Made by a program: the position numbers and the translations under genes | Notes under the pieces: generated by a model | The model's database searches: none | The model's input: only the letters and a program-made list of their open reading frames with translations | What the model was told of the DNA's origin: nothing | Assembly: GCA_028280345.1 (NCBI GenBank) | Contig: JANQLY010000005.1 | Location: forward strand, 252,179-316,178 | Direction: 5' to 3' | Source: Pseudomonadales bacterium | GTDB lineage: Bacteria > Pseudomonadota > Gammaproteobacteria > Pseudomonadales > UBA7239 | DNA: 64,000 bases | Shown: one piece after another, positions 54,539 through 63,674 of the stretch | How positions within the stretch are numbered: position 1 is the stretch's first letter | Layout of the letters: each line of letters starts with the position of its first letter

Positions 54539-55114
54539 TTAGCACTGATAAAGGCGATAGCTGACCTGACCCGCCTGTTTGTCCCGCGTTAATTCCCATG
54601 TGGAGGGCAAATCATCACAGATAGCGTCGAGAGCCTGTTCGACATAGAGTTGGCTGCCCTCACTGACAATTCCCTGTTGCTCAAGCAGTGCGCAGGCTTG
54701 TTGCAGCAGACCTGCACTAAAGGGAGGATCGACAAAAACGATATCAAATGCCTGCTGTGTAGAGGCAAGCCACGCCAGGCTATCGGTACAGATAACTGTG
54801 GCGTTATCGGACTTTAACTGTTCCAGGTTATGTTCAATGGCTGCGGTGACGGTTTTTGAGCAGTCGATGAAGGTAACGTGGCTGGCACCGCGAGACAGTG
54901 CTTCAAAGCCCAATGCGCCACTGCCACAAAACAGGTCGAGACAGCGTGCACCGGCGATATCAGCCGCGAGCCAGTTGAACAGGGTTTCGCGCAAGCGGTC
55001 GCCCGTAGGGCGCAGACCGTCCACAACGGGGAACGATAACTGGCGGCTGCGGTATTCGCCGCCAATAATTCTCAGCCGATTTTGCGGGCGTGAGTTCTTT
55101 TTTCGCAATTGCAC
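54539..55114 (-). CDS. rsmD: 16S rRNA (guanine966-N2)-methyltransferase
   Basis: A 191-residue SAM methyltransferase. N-terminal RIIGGEYRSRQLSFP, SAM-binding CLDLFCGSGALGFEALSRGA and the catalytic FVDPPFSAG are present. It is divergent from ftsY with a gap of about 68 bases, the usual rsmD/ftsY arrangement. Confidence 0.96.
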   Translation of the reverse strand: MQLRKKNSRPQNRLRIIGGEYRSRQLSFPVVDGLRPTGDRLRETLFNWLAADIAGARCLDLFCGSGALGFEALSRGASHVTFIDCSKTVTAAIEHNLEQLKSDNATVICTDSLAWLASTQQAFDIVFVDPPFSAGLLQQACALLEQQGIVSEGSQLYVEQALDAICDDLPSTWELTRDKQAGQVSYRLYQC

Positions 55115-55182
55115 ACTCTGTTAATAAGTGAAGAAATGGTAGGATACTGCATTATTTTTTGTAGTACAGGTGTGATTTGTCG

Positions 55183-56277
55183 ATGGCAGACAACGAAGAA
55201 AATCCGGATACAGAAGCATCGGGTAAATCCGGTGGTCTGTTTGGGTTTTTAAAACGTAACAAGGATGAAGAAAATACTGAGGTTGGGGTAGCAGAGCAGA
55301 CACCGGTAGCAGACGCTGTGGCTGATCATGTTGCTGAAGTAGCGGAGGAGGAAAAAACCGGAATTTTTTCCCGCATCAAACGCGGCCTGTCAAAGACCGG
55401 CAGTTCCCTGAGCTCTGGTCTTGGTCATCTGGTACTCGGTAAAAAAGAGATCGACGACGATCTTATCGAAGAGCTGGAGACGCAGTTATTGATGGCCGAT
55501 GTCGGGATTGATGCGGCGGAGAAAGTGGTTGAAAGCCTTACAGAAAAAGTTGCGCGGCGTGAGCTTGACGATGCCGACGCGCTGTATCAATCACTTCAGG
55601 AAGCACTGTGTGAACTGTTGCTTCCCTGCGAAGCCCCGTTGGATATTGACGCCAGTCACCAGCCGTTTGTGTTGTTGGTGGTTGGTGTTAACGGCGTCGG
55701 CAAAACCACTACCATCGGCAAGCTCGCAAAACGTTTTCAGCAACAAGGTAAGTCGGTGATGCTCGCTGCAGGAGATACCTTTCGCGCAGCGGCGGTGGAA
55801 CAGTTGCAAGTGTGGGGTGAGCGCAACGATGTCCCTGTTGTCGCCCAGCATACTGGTGCAGATAGCGCTTCAGTTATTTTTGATGCGATTCAATCGGCAC
55901 AATCGCGAGGTACAGATATTGTTATTGCCGATACGGCAGGGCGCCTGCACAATAAAGACAACCTCATGGAAGAATTGAAAAAAGTTCTGCGTGTTATGCA
56001 AAAACTGGATGCGAGTGCACCCCACGAGGTATTACTCGTACTTGATGCCGGTACCGGACAAAATGCATTGGCGCAAGCGGAACAATTTAGCCAGGCGGTA
56101 GGAGTCAGCGGCATTGCGCTTACCAAACTCGATGGTACCGCCAAAGGCGGGATCATTTTTGCGTTGTGTGAAAAGTTTGGTTTGCCGGTACGCTTTATCG
56201 GTGTCGGTGAAGGCATAGAAGATTTGCAACCGTTTGCTGCGCAGCAGTTTGTCTCTGCGCTGTTCTCCGACGATTAA
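55183..56277 (+). CDS. ftsY: Signal recognition particle receptor FtsY
   Basis: A 364-residue SRP receptor. Acidic N-terminal A domain (about 1-55), N domain four-helix bundle, then the GTPase G domain with GVNGVGKTT, DTAGRLHN and TKLDGTAKGG. The ATG at 55183 (MADNEENPD) is preferred over a TTG at 55177. It is the first gene of ftsY-ftsE-ftsX, here followed by rpoH. Confidence 0.97.
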   Translation: MADNEENPDTEASGKSGGLFGFLKRNKDEENTEVGVAEQTPVADAVADHVAEVAEEEKTGIFSRIKRGLSKTGSSLSSGLGHLVLGKKEIDDDLIEELETQLLMADVGIDAAEKVVESLTEKVARRELDDADALYQSLQEALCELLLPCEAPLDIDASHQPFVLLVVGVNGVGKTTTIGKLAKRFQQQGKSVMLAAGDTFRAAAVEQLQVWGERNDVPVVAQHTGADSASVIFDAIQSAQSRGTDIVIADTAGRLHNKDNLMEELKKVLRVMQKLDASAPHEVLLVLDAGTGQNALAQAEQFSQAVGVSGIALTKLDGTAKGGIIFALCEKFGLPVRFIGVGEGIEDLQPFAAQQFVSALFSDD

Positions 56278-56303
56278 CAGGCATTCCGTGAACCTGTCTG
56301 CAG

Positions 56304-56975
56304 ATGATTAAATTTGATAATGTTTCCAAGCGCTATGAGACCGGCTACGAAGCGTTAAGCCATGTAAATTTTCAGATCGACCACGGTGAGATGGTATTTT
56401 TAACGGGCCACTCCGGGGCGGGTAAAAGTACGCTGTTAAAACTCATCATGCTCATGGAGCGCTCCAGCCGCGGTCAGGTACTGGTGGCGAATCAAAATCT
56501 CAACCGCTTTGGCCGTCTGCAGATCCCCTATTATCGACGCAATATCGGTGTGGTATTCCAGGATCACCAACTACTGTTTGATCGCTCGGTGTATGACAAT
56601 GTGGCGCTACCTCTGCTGGTGGCGGGTTTTCAACCGCGGGATGCGGAGCGCCGGGTGCGTGCCGCACTCGATAAGGTGGGTTTGCTCAACAAGGAAAAGT
56701 CGCTGCCGATTACTTTGTCCGGTGGGGAACAACAGCGTGTCGGTATTGCGCGCGCCGTGGTGAACAAACCGCCGTTGCTGCTCGCGGATGAGCCCACGGG
56801 TAACCTGGATCCAAAGCTGTCCGCCGAAATTATGGATTTGTTTGAAGATTTTAATCGCGTTGGCGTCACCGTACTGATCGCGACCCACGATCTGGAACTG
56901 GTGCAACGTCTCGGCCACCGCGAGCTCATTCTCAAGGAAGGCAAGCTGATTCACGGAGGCGATGCCGATGGCTAA
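56304..56975 (+). CDS. ftsE: Cell division ATP-binding protein FtsE
   Basis: A 223-residue ABC ATPase: Walker A GHSGAGKST, signature LSGGEQQR, Walker B LLLADEPTGNLD. With FtsX it drives septal amidase activation. The stop overlaps the ftsX start region by 8 bases (56968-56975). Confidence 0.97.
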   Translation: MIKFDNVSKRYETGYEALSHVNFQIDHGEMVFLTGHSGAGKSTLLKLIMLMERSSRGQVLVANQNLNRFGRLQIPYYRRNIGVVFQDHQLLFDRSVYDNVALPLLVAGFQPRDAERRVRAALDKVGLLNKEKSLPITLSGGEQQRVGIARAVVNKPPLLLADEPTGNLDPKLSAEIMDLFEDFNRVGVTVLIATHDLELVQRLGHRELILKEGKLIHGGDADG

Positions 56976-57966
56976 GTCGAAGCCGTCCCGTCCCTCTTCC
57001 CCCCGCGACAAACGCGGTGCGAGTGTCAGCAAAATCGGCTGGGGTGATCGGCTCCAGGCCTGGTCTTCGCACCACAAAACCTCGGCACTGGTGAGTTTGC
57101 AAAAGCTGCTTGCCACACCGCTACAAAGCCTGATGACCTGGTTGGTAATTGGCATTGCTATGGCCTTGCCGAGTGGACTGTTTCTCGCCATCGACAATGT
57201 GAAAACCCTCGGTGAGCGCTGGGATGGTAATCCGCGGGTTACGGTATTTTTGCAGCGTGGTATCAAGGAGCAGGCGGCGCTGAAATTACGCGATAAGATC
57301 GAGGCGCTGGAGGGCATCGCCTCGATTGAGTACGTTTCTCCGCAGCTGGCGTTACAGGAATTTCAGGCGAGCTCGGGGTTTGGTGATGTACTCGACTTGC
57401 TGGATGAAAACCCGTTGCCGCCGGTTTATATCGTGATGCCGGCTGATCGCGCGGTGAGTACAGAGGAGCTCGCCAGCTTGTCCGAACAGTTACAGGCCTT
57501 TGCCGAGGTGGAATTTGTACAGCTCGATCTTGAGTGGGTGCAAAGGCTGCAACAAATTATCGCGTTTTCCCAGCGGTTTGCCTTCCTGCTCGGCTTTCTG
57601 TTGTCGTTGGGTATTCTACTCACGGTAGGCAATACGATTCGACTGGCGATTGAAAATCGTCGCGAGGAGATTGTGGTGGTCAAGCTGGTCGGTGGTACCG
57701 ATGCGTTTGTGCGCCGGCCCCTGCTCTATACCGGGCTCTGGTATGGTCTGGTAGGAGGTATTGTGGCGTGGCTGATGGTGCTTGTGGGCACCCTCGTGCT
57801 GATGGGGCCGGTACGTGAGCTTTCCGCGCTCTACGGTAGTGATTTTTCCATACAAGGATTGGGGTTTATTGAGGTGTTGCGCCTGCTGCTGATTAGCACT
57901 GGCCTGGGTCTCGCCGGCTCCTGGCTCGCCGTAGCCCGTCATTTACATCTGATTCAGCCCCGATAA
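56968..57966 (+). CDS. ftsX: Cell division permease FtsX
   Basis: A 332-residue inner-membrane protein with four helices and an extracytoplasmic loop between the first two (about 90-200). Proposed start ATG 56968 has GGAGG 8 nt upstream; ATG 56962 is also in frame but would leave only 2 nt of spacing. The Lys/Arg/Ser-rich N-terminal cytosolic tail is longer than usual. It partners FtsE. Confidence 0.95.
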   Translation: MAKSKPSRPSSPRDKRGASVSKIGWGDRLQAWSSHHKTSALVSLQKLLATPLQSLMTWLVIGIAMALPSGLFLAIDNVKTLGERWDGNPRVTVFLQRGIKEQAALKLRDKIEALEGIASIEYVSPQLALQEFQASSGFGDVLDLLDENPLPPVYIVMPADRAVSTEELASLSEQLQAFAEVEFVQLDLEWVQRLQQIIAFSQRFAFLLGFLLSLGILLTVGNTIRLAIENRREEIVVVKLVGGTDAFVRRPLLYTGLWYGLVGGIVAWLMVLVGTLVLMGPVRELSALYGSDFSIQGLGFIEVLRLLLISTGLGLAGSWLAVARHLHLIQPR

Positions 57967-58037
57967 TTCCTCCCGGCAGCCCGATTTGCTTGATTTTTAT
58001 TAAAAATCCCCCATGTCTGATGGAACCTGTGCGGTGA

Positions 58038-58064
58038 TTAGCACTCTAACCTCCGGAGTGCTAA
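58038..58064 (+). promoter_or_regulatory. CIRCE operator (HrcA site) over the rpoH promoter
   Basis: A perfect inverted repeat TTAGCACTC (58038-58046), 9-base spacer, GAGTGCTAA (58056-58064), the textbook CIRCE sequence bound by the heat-shock repressor HrcA. A probable extended -10 (TGCTAAAAT, ending 58067) overlaps the right arm, so a bound repressor would block RNA polymerase. The ATG of rpoH is 31 bases beyond the right arm. Confidence 0.92.
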
Positions 58065-58094
58065 AATAGCCCGCAATTGGAGGAGTATAAACTC

Positions 58095-58958
58095 ATGCAA
58101 AAAACTGGAACCGAGTTACAGACGATCAACCTGGTTTCCCCGGGAGCGAATCTGAACAGCTATATGAATACTGTTCACGCTATTCCCATTCTGTCAGCGG
58201 AAGATGAAAAAGTTCTCGCCGAGCGTCTTTATTACAAAGAAGATCTCGATGCTGCGCGCCAGCTTGTTATGTCTCATCTGCGCTTTGTGATGCACATTGC
58301 GCGCAGTTATTCCGGCTATGGTCTCAATCAGGGAGATCTGATTCAGGAAGGCAATGTTGGTCTGATGAAAGCGGTGAAACGCTTTAACCCGGAAAAAGGT
58401 GTGCGCCTCGTGTCATTTGCCGTGCACTGGATCAAAGCAGAAATCCACGAATACATCCTGCGCAACTGGCGTATTGTCAAAATTGCTACAACCAAGGCGC
58501 AGCGCAAATTGTTCTTTAATTTGCGCAGCTCCAAGCAGAAGCTGGCGTGGTTGACGAATGAGGAGGCAGAAGCCGTTGCCAAAGACCTCGGTGTTGAAGT
58601 GAAAACTGTGTTTGAAATGGAAGGCCGTCTCAGTGCTTACGACGCAGCGTTTGATCCGAAAACTGATGATGACGATGAAGATGCCTGGCAGGCTCCAGCG
58701 AATTATCTTGAAGATCACAATAGTGATCCGGCGCATCAGGTAGAAGCAGAAAACTGGGAAGAGGACAGCAATGAACGACTGTATCGTGCATTATCTGACC
58801 TCGATGAGCGCAGCCAGGACATTCTGCAACAGCGTTGGCTCAATGAGGAAAAGGCTACCTTGCATGATCTGGCCGATAAATACGGTGTTTCAGCCGAACG
58901 TATTCGCCAGCTTGAGCAGAATGCGATGAAAAAGATCCGCACGGTGATTGAAGCCTGA
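58095..58958 (+). CDS. rpoH: RNA polymerase sigma-32 (heat-shock) factor
   Basis: A 287-residue heat-shock sigma factor. The RpoH box [12 protein letters not shown], region 2 [19 protein letters not shown] and C-terminal region 4 ([25 protein letters not shown]) are all intact. The ATG at 58095 follows GGAGGAG; a TTG at 58077 lies within the leader. Besides its usual position after ftsX, it is controlled by an upstream CIRCE operator, an unusual arrangement for a sigma-32 gene. Confidence 0.97.
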   Translation: MQKTGTELQTINLVSPGANLNSYMNTVHAIPILSAEDEKVLAERLYYKEDLDAARQLVMSHLRFVMHIARSYSGYGLNQGDLIQEGNVGLMKAVKRFNPEKGVRLVSFAVHWIKAEIHEYILRNWRIVKIATTKAQRKLFFNLRSSKQKLAWLTNEEAEAVAKDLGVEVKTVFEMEGRLSAYDAAFDPKTDDDDEDAWQAPANYLEDHNSDPAHQVEAENWEEDSNERLYRALSDLDERSQDILQQRWLNEEKATLHDLADKYGVSAERIRQLEQNAMKKIRTVIEA

Positions 58959-58978
58959 AACTGAACACCTGCCCGAAC

Positions 58979-59010
58979 AAAAAACCGCGATAGTCCGTCG
59001 CGGTTTTTTT
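58979..59010 (+). terminator. Intrinsic terminator of rpoH
   Basis: Stem AAAAACCGCGA / TCGCGGTTTTT around the loop TAGTCCG, ending in seven T, about 20 bases after the stop. Confidence 0.92.
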
Positions 59011-59115
59011 ATGCCGCACGTTTTTGCGGAGTTTTCATGCAACAGGAATGGCGGAGGTTTTTGTGTTACCTGCCACAGCGCTGTAAAATTCCCGATCACG
59101 AGAAGGTTGGGGCGC

Positions 59116-59508
59116 ATGAAAAACGGGTTTACGCTGATAGCGGCACTGAATGGTTTTATGGCGGTATTGTGTGGCGCACTGGGCGCCCATGCACTAAAAA
59201 GCCAACTTGGTGAAAAAGCGCTTGTCACTTGGCAAACAGCCGTTGAATACCATTTTTATCACACGCTGGCGCTATTGCTGGTAAGCGTGCTACTGATGCA
59301 GGGGGCCAACCGTTCTGCCCGCTGGTTGCTGAGCAGCGGGTGGTTGTTTATAGCGGGCATGGTTTTGTTTAGTGGTGCATTGTATGTCTATGCCTTGAGT
59401 GGCGTGGTACTGTTCGCACATGTGGCGCCGTTCGGGGGACTCAGTCTCATGCTGGGTTGGCTCGTGCTTGCAGTGGCGGCACTGAAAAATATCCGGAGTG
59501 AAAGATGA
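59116..59508 (+). CDS. DUF423 family membrane protein
   Basis: A 130-residue inner-membrane protein with four helices and the DUF423 marks (GALGAHALKSQL...VEYHFYHTLALLLV, HVAPFGGLSLMLGW). E. coli homologue YgdD has no assigned role. The ATG at 59116 has AAGG upstream; the open frame extends back to 58948 but through the rpoH terminator. Its stop overlaps thiS by 4 nt (ATGA). Confidence 0.9.
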   Translation: MKNGFTLIAALNGFMAVLCGALGAHALKSQLGEKALVTWQTAVEYHFYHTLALLLVSVLLMQGANRSARWLLSSGWLFIAGMVLFSGALYVYALSGVVLFAHVAPFGGLSLMLGWLVLAVAALKNIRSER

Positions 59509-59705
59509 ATATCCACTTGAATGGCGAAGTGTTTGAAATCGAATCCGGGCACACCATCGCGCAGCTCATTGAGCAGCTCGGTCTGCAAGGCAAACGCATC
59601 GCGGTGGAACATAATCTGGAAATTCTGCCGAAGAGTGAACATGGGGCAGTGGTGTTACGTGAAGATGATCGCGTGGAAATTGTCCATGCGATTGGTGGCG
59701 GCTAG
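59505..59705 (+). CDS. thiS: Thiamine biosynthesis sulfur carrier ThiS
   Basis: A 66-residue ubiquitin-like carrier ending in the required GG (HAIGGG), whose C-terminal thiocarboxylate supplies sulfur to thiazole. It overlaps the DUF423 gene by 4 nt and is followed by thiG after 78 bases. No TPP riboswitch was seen before this short run. Confidence 0.95.
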   Translation: MNIHLNGEVFEIESGHTIAQLIEQLGLQGKRIAVEHNLEILPKSEHGAVVLREDDRVEIVHAIGGG

Positions 59706-59743
59706 ATCAGCCAGTCCACATAAATTTATGGGTAGTCGTTAAA

Positions 59744-59766
59744 TGGGCCGTTGTTTGGCAGGCCCA
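59744..59766 (+). repeat. Hairpin next to the thiG ribosome site
   Basis: TGGGCC - 11 bases - GGCCCA, ending two bases before the GGAGG ribosome site of thiG. It could shape translation or protect the message end; this is inference. Confidence 0.45.
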
Positions 59767-59783
59767 GTGGAGGTTCAGTAGTT

Positions 59784-60569
59784 ATGAAATCGGATAAGCC
59801 CCTGGTGATTGCGGGCCGAGAGTACACATCGCGCCTTATTGTTGGTACCGGCAAATACAAGGATCTGACTGAAACGGGTATCGCTATTGAAGCGTCCGGT
59901 GCGGAAATGGTGACGGTGGCGATCCGCCGTACCAATATTGGACAGAACCCCGACGAGCCGAATTTACTTGATGTGGTTTCTCCGCAAAAGTACACCATTC
60001 TGCCGAATACAGCGGGCTGTTATAACGCAGAGGATGCGGTGCGTACCTGCAAACTCGCGCGGGAGTTACTCGACGGTCACAAACTCGTAAAGCTCGAAGT
60101 GCTCGGTGATGAAAAAACCCTCTATCCGAATATCACGGAAACCTTGAGCGCAGCGGAAAGCCTGATTGCAGACGGTTTTGATGTGATGGTCTATACCACC
60201 GATGATCCGCTTATCGCAAAACGCCTTGAAGAGATGGGCTGTGTTGCGGTGATGCCGCTCGGGGCGCCGATTGGTTCGGGACTGGGTATTACCAATCCCT
60301 ACAACATCCGCCTGATTCTTGAAAACGCCAGTGTGCCGATCATTGTTGATGCGGGAGTCGGCACAGCATCTGATGCGACAATTGCGATGGAACTGGGTTG
60401 CGAAGGTGTACTGATGAACACCGCGATTGCAAAAGCACAGGATCCGGTATTGATGGCAAGTGCAATGAAAAAAGCGGTAGCAGCAGGGCGCGAGGCGTAT
60501 CTCGCCGGGCGTATGCCGAAGAAACTGTACGCATCGGCCTCTTCGCCACTTGATGGCACAATCATCTAG
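59784..60569 (+). CDS. thiG: Thiazole synthase
   Basis: A 261-residue TIM-barrel enzyme that assembles the thiazole phosphate from DXP, dehydroglycine and ThiS-COSH. The Schiff-base Lys lies in [11 protein letters not shown]; late [16 protein letters not shown] and [11 protein letters not shown] are family motifs. The ATG at 59784 follows GGAGG; an open frame back to 59751 crosses the hairpin and is less likely. Confidence 0.96.
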   Translation: MKSDKPLVIAGREYTSRLIVGTGKYKDLTETGIAIEASGAEMVTVAIRRTNIGQNPDEPNLLDVVSPQKYTILPNTAGCYNAEDAVRTCKLARELLDGHKLVKLEVLGDEKTLYPNITETLSAAESLIADGFDVMVYTTDDPLIAKRLEEMGCVAVMPLGAPIGSGLGITNPYNIRLILENASVPIIVDAGVGTASDATIAMELGCEGVLMNTAIAKAQDPVLMASAMKKAVAAGREAYLAGRMPKKLYASASSPLDGTII

Positions 60570-60595
60570 CGGCTGACAGCCCAGGTATCAAGTTT

Positions 60596-61312
60596 GTGAA
60601 AATTCGCCCGGAGTTTAAACGGCGGGATATCCGCTCTTTTGTGATACGCGGTGGTCGCATGACCGAGGCTCAGCAAAAAGCGTTTGACGAATACTGGCCG
60701 CAATACGGTTTAAGTCTGCGCGAGGGCCTGCTTGATCCGGTAGCGATATTCGGCAATGACCATCCGCTGGTATTGGAAATCGGCTACGGGATGGGTGATT
60801 CCCTCGTGACAATGGCGCAGCAGCAGCCGCAAAAGAACTTTATTGGTATTGAAGTGCATCCGCCGGGGGTTGGACGTTTGATCAATGAGGCGGGCAAGTT
60901 GCAGCTCAACAATATTCGCACCTACTGTGCCGATGCGATTGACATACTTGATGACTGTATTGCCACTGCATCGCTGGAGCGGCTACAACTCTATTTCCCG
61001 GATCCATGGCATAAGAAAAAGCACCACAAGCGTCGCATAGTGCAGCCGGATTTTGTGGAGCGCGTAGTCAGTCGCCTGCAGCCGGGTGGCATCTTTCATC
61101 TGTGCACAGATTGGCAGAACTACGCCGAGCACATGATGGAAATCGTTAGTGCACATACGCAACTTGATAACCAGGCAGGCCCTGGGTTGTTTAGCCCGCG
61201 ACCTGAATTTCGGCCTGTCACCAAATTTGAACAGCGTGGCGAACGGCTCGGTCATGGGGTATGGGATTTACTGTTTGTGAAAATCCCGACCGGAGATTAC
61301 AGCAAAGTGTGA
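60596..61312 (+). CDS. trmB: tRNA (guanine46-N7)-methyltransferase
   Basis: A 238-residue SAM methyltransferase. SAM motif VLEIGYGMGDSLV and the TrmB signature YFPDPWHKKKHHKRR are present. The start is GTG at 60596 with AGG upstream. It follows thiG by 26 bases, a common gammaproteobacterial order. Confidence 0.96.
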   Translation: MKIRPEFKRRDIRSFVIRGGRMTEAQQKAFDEYWPQYGLSLREGLLDPVAIFGNDHPLVLEIGYGMGDSLVTMAQQQPQKNFIGIEVHPPGVGRLINEAGKLQLNNIRTYCADAIDILDDCIATASLERLQLYFPDPWHKKKHHKRRIVQPDFVERVVSRLQPGGIFHLCTDWQNYAEHMMEIVSAHTQLDNQAGPGLFSPRPEFRPVTKFEQRGERLGHGVWDLLFVKIPTGDYSKV

Positions 61313-61352
61313 TAGAATTAACAAAATTTTTTTAAAGATCAAACCTCCCTGT

Positions 61353-61685
61353 ATGAGTCCTGTAGAAGACAAGCGCGATGTGATTGATAAATGTGTGGCA
61401 TTGAAAAAAATGCCACATGTTTTCGACAATATTAAAAATGTCTGGGGCTATCCGGAGTTTTTTGAGTATATCGACAATTTGTTGCTGATGGAGCCAGGAC
61501 GGGAAGCGCGTTCTGGCTTTCCTGAAGGTGTTTACAAGGAAATTGATGCGCTCAAACGTATCTTTATGAAATTTCCCGATGAGATTATGGCGCCGGATCT
61601 AAACGACAGAGCGCGTCAGCAAGTCAGAGATATCATTAAAGATATTGAAACCCGCGTGAACTTCTCAGTCGGTGATCGTCGCTAG
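61353..61685 (+). CDS. Small hypothetical protein
   Basis: A 110-residue cytosolic protein, no recognised domain. It is acidic and helical (VIDKCVALKKMPHVFDNIKNVWGYPEFFEYIDNLLLMEPG, given by position 10-49 in part) with a conserved-looking DLNDRARQQVRDIIKDIE helix near the end. It follows trmB on the same strand by 40 bases and is convergent with hslU. Its start ATG has only a weak upstream AACCTCC-like context. Confidence 0.6.
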   Translation: MSPVEDKRDVIDKCVALKKMPHVFDNIKNVWGYPEFFEYIDNLLLMEPGREARSGFPEGVYKEIDALKRIFMKFPDEIMAPDLNDRARQQVRDIIKDIETRVNFSVGDRR

Positions 61686-61712
61686 TCTTGCTCTATATTA
61701 AAAAGCTCAACG

Positions 61713-63044
61713 CTAAAGAATAAAGCGACTCAGGTCTTCATCCTGGGCAAGACTGCCGAGATGAGAATCCACATAGTCGGCACTAATTTCCACAATACTT
61801 TTATCCCGGTCAGCACCGAGGTCGGAAGCGTCAAACGAGATTTCCTCAAGCAAACGTTCCATGACCGTGTGTAAACGCCGCGCGCCGATATTTTCTGTGC
61901 GTTCGTTAACTTCCCATGCGGTTTCTGCAATACGGCGGATGCCATCGTCAGAAAATGACAGCGACACACCTTCTGTTTCCATTAGCGCGATGTACTGCTC
62001 GGTGAGTGAAGCGTCTGGCTCAACCAGAATGCGTTGAAAGTCTTCCGGTGTCAGCGCAGACAACTCTACACGAATTGGTAAACGGCCCTGTAACTCGGGA
62101 ATCAGATCCGAAGGTTTGGATAAATGAAAGGCACCGGAAGAGATGAACAGAATATGGTCGGTTTTAATCATGCCGTGCTTGGTGCTGATCGTGCAGCCTT
62201 CAATCAGCGGCAATAAATCCCGCTGTACACCTTCGCGGCTGACATCGGCACCGCCACTCTCTGCACGTTTAGCCACCTTGTCGATTTCGTCGATAAACAC
62301 AATGCCATTTTGTTCGGCGTTGTGAATCGCGCGGCTCTTGATATCATCTTCGTTAATAAGCTTCGCCGCTTCCTCTTCAGACAGTTTCTCCAGTGCCTGT
62401 TTAACCGTAAGTTTTTTGCGCTTGGTTTTATCGTTACTGATATTGGAGAACATACTTTGCAACTGGCTGGTCATATCTTCCATGCCAGGGGGTGCCATAA
62501 TTTCTACGCCCACTGACGCGGCTTGCACTTCAATTTCAATTTCCTTGTCGTCGAGTTCCCCTTCGCGCAGTTTTTTGCGGAACAATTGTCGCGTAGTGGA
62601 ATCGCTTTCTTCGGCATCGACTGTGCGCGCTGGTGGCAATAGTGCATCGAGCACGCGTTCTTCAGCGGCATCATGCGCACGATTCTTTACTTTCTCCATT
62701 TCCTGTTCGCGCAGCAATTTGATCGATACATCGACGAGGTCGCGCACAATAGACTCCACATCGCGCCCTACATAGCCAACTTCGGTAAACTTTGTTGCCT
62801 CCACTTTCATAAACGGCGCATTGGCAAGGCGTGCGAGGCGGCGCGCAATTTCCGTTTTACCCACCCCGGTAGGGCCGATCATGAGAATATTTTTTGGCGT
62901 AATTTCGTTGCGCAGTTCTTCGTTGAGTTGCATGCGGCGCCAGCGGTTGCGCAGAGCAATCGCCACGGCGCGCTTTGCGTCATCCTGGCCGATAATATGT
63001 TTGTTAAGCTCGTGAACAATTTCACGGGGAGTCATTTGAGGCAT
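61713..63044 (-). CDS. hslU: HslU ATPase of the HslUV protease
   Basis: A 443-residue AAA+ unfoldase: Walker [10 protein letters not shown], Walker [13 protein letters not shown] domain between (about 110-245), and the C-terminal peptide that docks into HslV (LSRFIL). It follows hslV by 30 bases, the usual operon. The operon is a classic heat-shock target, which fits the nearby rpoH; no sigma-32 promoter could be placed with confidence. Confidence 0.97.
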   Translation of the reverse strand: MPQMTPREIVHELNKHIIGQDDAKRAVAIALRNRWRRMQLNEELRNEITPKNILMIGPTGVGKTEIARRLARLANAPFMKVEATKFTEVGYVGRDVESIVRDLVDVSIKLLREQEMEKVKNRAHDAAEERVLDALLPPARTVDAEESDSTTRQLFRKKLREGELDDKEIEIEVQAASVGVEIMAPPGMEDMTSQLQSMFSNISNDKTKRKKLTVKQALEKLSEEEAAKLINEDDIKSRAIHNAEQNGIVFIDEIDKVAKRAESGGADVSREGVQRDLLPLIEGCTISTKHGMIKTDHILFISSGAFHLSKPSDLIPELQGRLPIRVELSALTPEDFQRILVEPDASLTEQYIALMETEGVSLSFSDDGIRRIAETAWEVNERTENIGARRLHTVMERLLEEISFDASDLGADRDKSIVEISADYVDSHLGSLAQDEDLSRFIL

Positions 63045-63074
63045 GGTAAGCGTTTCTCGTTAAACCAACCGGGC

Positions 63075-63620
63075 TCAGCGGCGTGAGTCGAGTTCTTCAA
63101 TCGTATGGTGGTGGTTGGTATAGATACAGATATCTCCGGCAATCGACAGCCCTTTTTCGACGATGTCGCGGGCGCCGAGTTCCGTAGTTTCAAGCATGGC
63201 CTTTGCGGCGGCCTGAGCAAATGGCCCGCCGGAGCCAATCGCAATCAGATCGTCTTCCGGTTCAATCACATCGCCATTGCCGGTAATAATCAGGGAATTG
63301 TTTTCATCGGCCACGGCAAGCAGTGCTTCGAGACGGCGCAGGGCGCGGTCAGTACGCCAGTCTTTCGCCAACTCCACAGCAGAGCGCACCAGTTGGCCCT
63401 GATACTTTTCGAGTTTCGCTTCAAAGCGCTCAAACAGGGTAAAGGCGTCAGCAGTGCCGCCAGCAAAACCCGCGATTACCTTATCCTGGTAAAGGCGGCG
63501 CACCTTGCGCGCATTGCCTTTCATCACGGTATTGCCAAGGGATACCTGTCCGTCACCGCCAATTACAACGCGGCCGTTACGGCGCACCGAGAGAATCGTG
63601 GTTCCACGGTATTGTTCCAA
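63075..63620 (-). CDS. hslV: HslV peptidase of the HslUV protease
   Basis: A 181-residue Ntn-type threonine peptidase. The mature start is Thr7 in [19 protein letters not shown], after removal of a six-residue leader also seen in related genomes. The [22 protein letters not shown] block is conserved. It is upstream of hslU. Confidence 0.97.
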   Translation of the reverse strand: MEQYRGTTILSVRRNGRVVIGGDGQVSLGNTVMKGNARKVRRLYQDKVIAGFAGGTADAFTLFERFEAKLEKYQGQLVRSAVELAKDWRTDRALRRLEALLAVADENNSLIITGNGDVIEPEDDLIAIGSGGPFAQAAAKAMLETTELGARDIVEKGLSIAGDICIYTNHHHTIEELDSRR

Positions 63621-63674
63621 AATGACACCTTTTTGTTAGTCTTTCACTCGATTATGGGGTCAGCGGAAGGCTTT

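Noticed and set aside
58948..59115. N-terminal extension of the DUF423 protein
   Set aside because: The frame is open but crosses the rpoH terminator hairpin, and the added residues do not fit the family; ATG 59116 has an AAGG site.
59706..59783. TPP riboswitch before thiG
   Set aside because: Only 78 bases, without the conserved CUGAGA and thi-box pattern; a simple hairpin is present instead.
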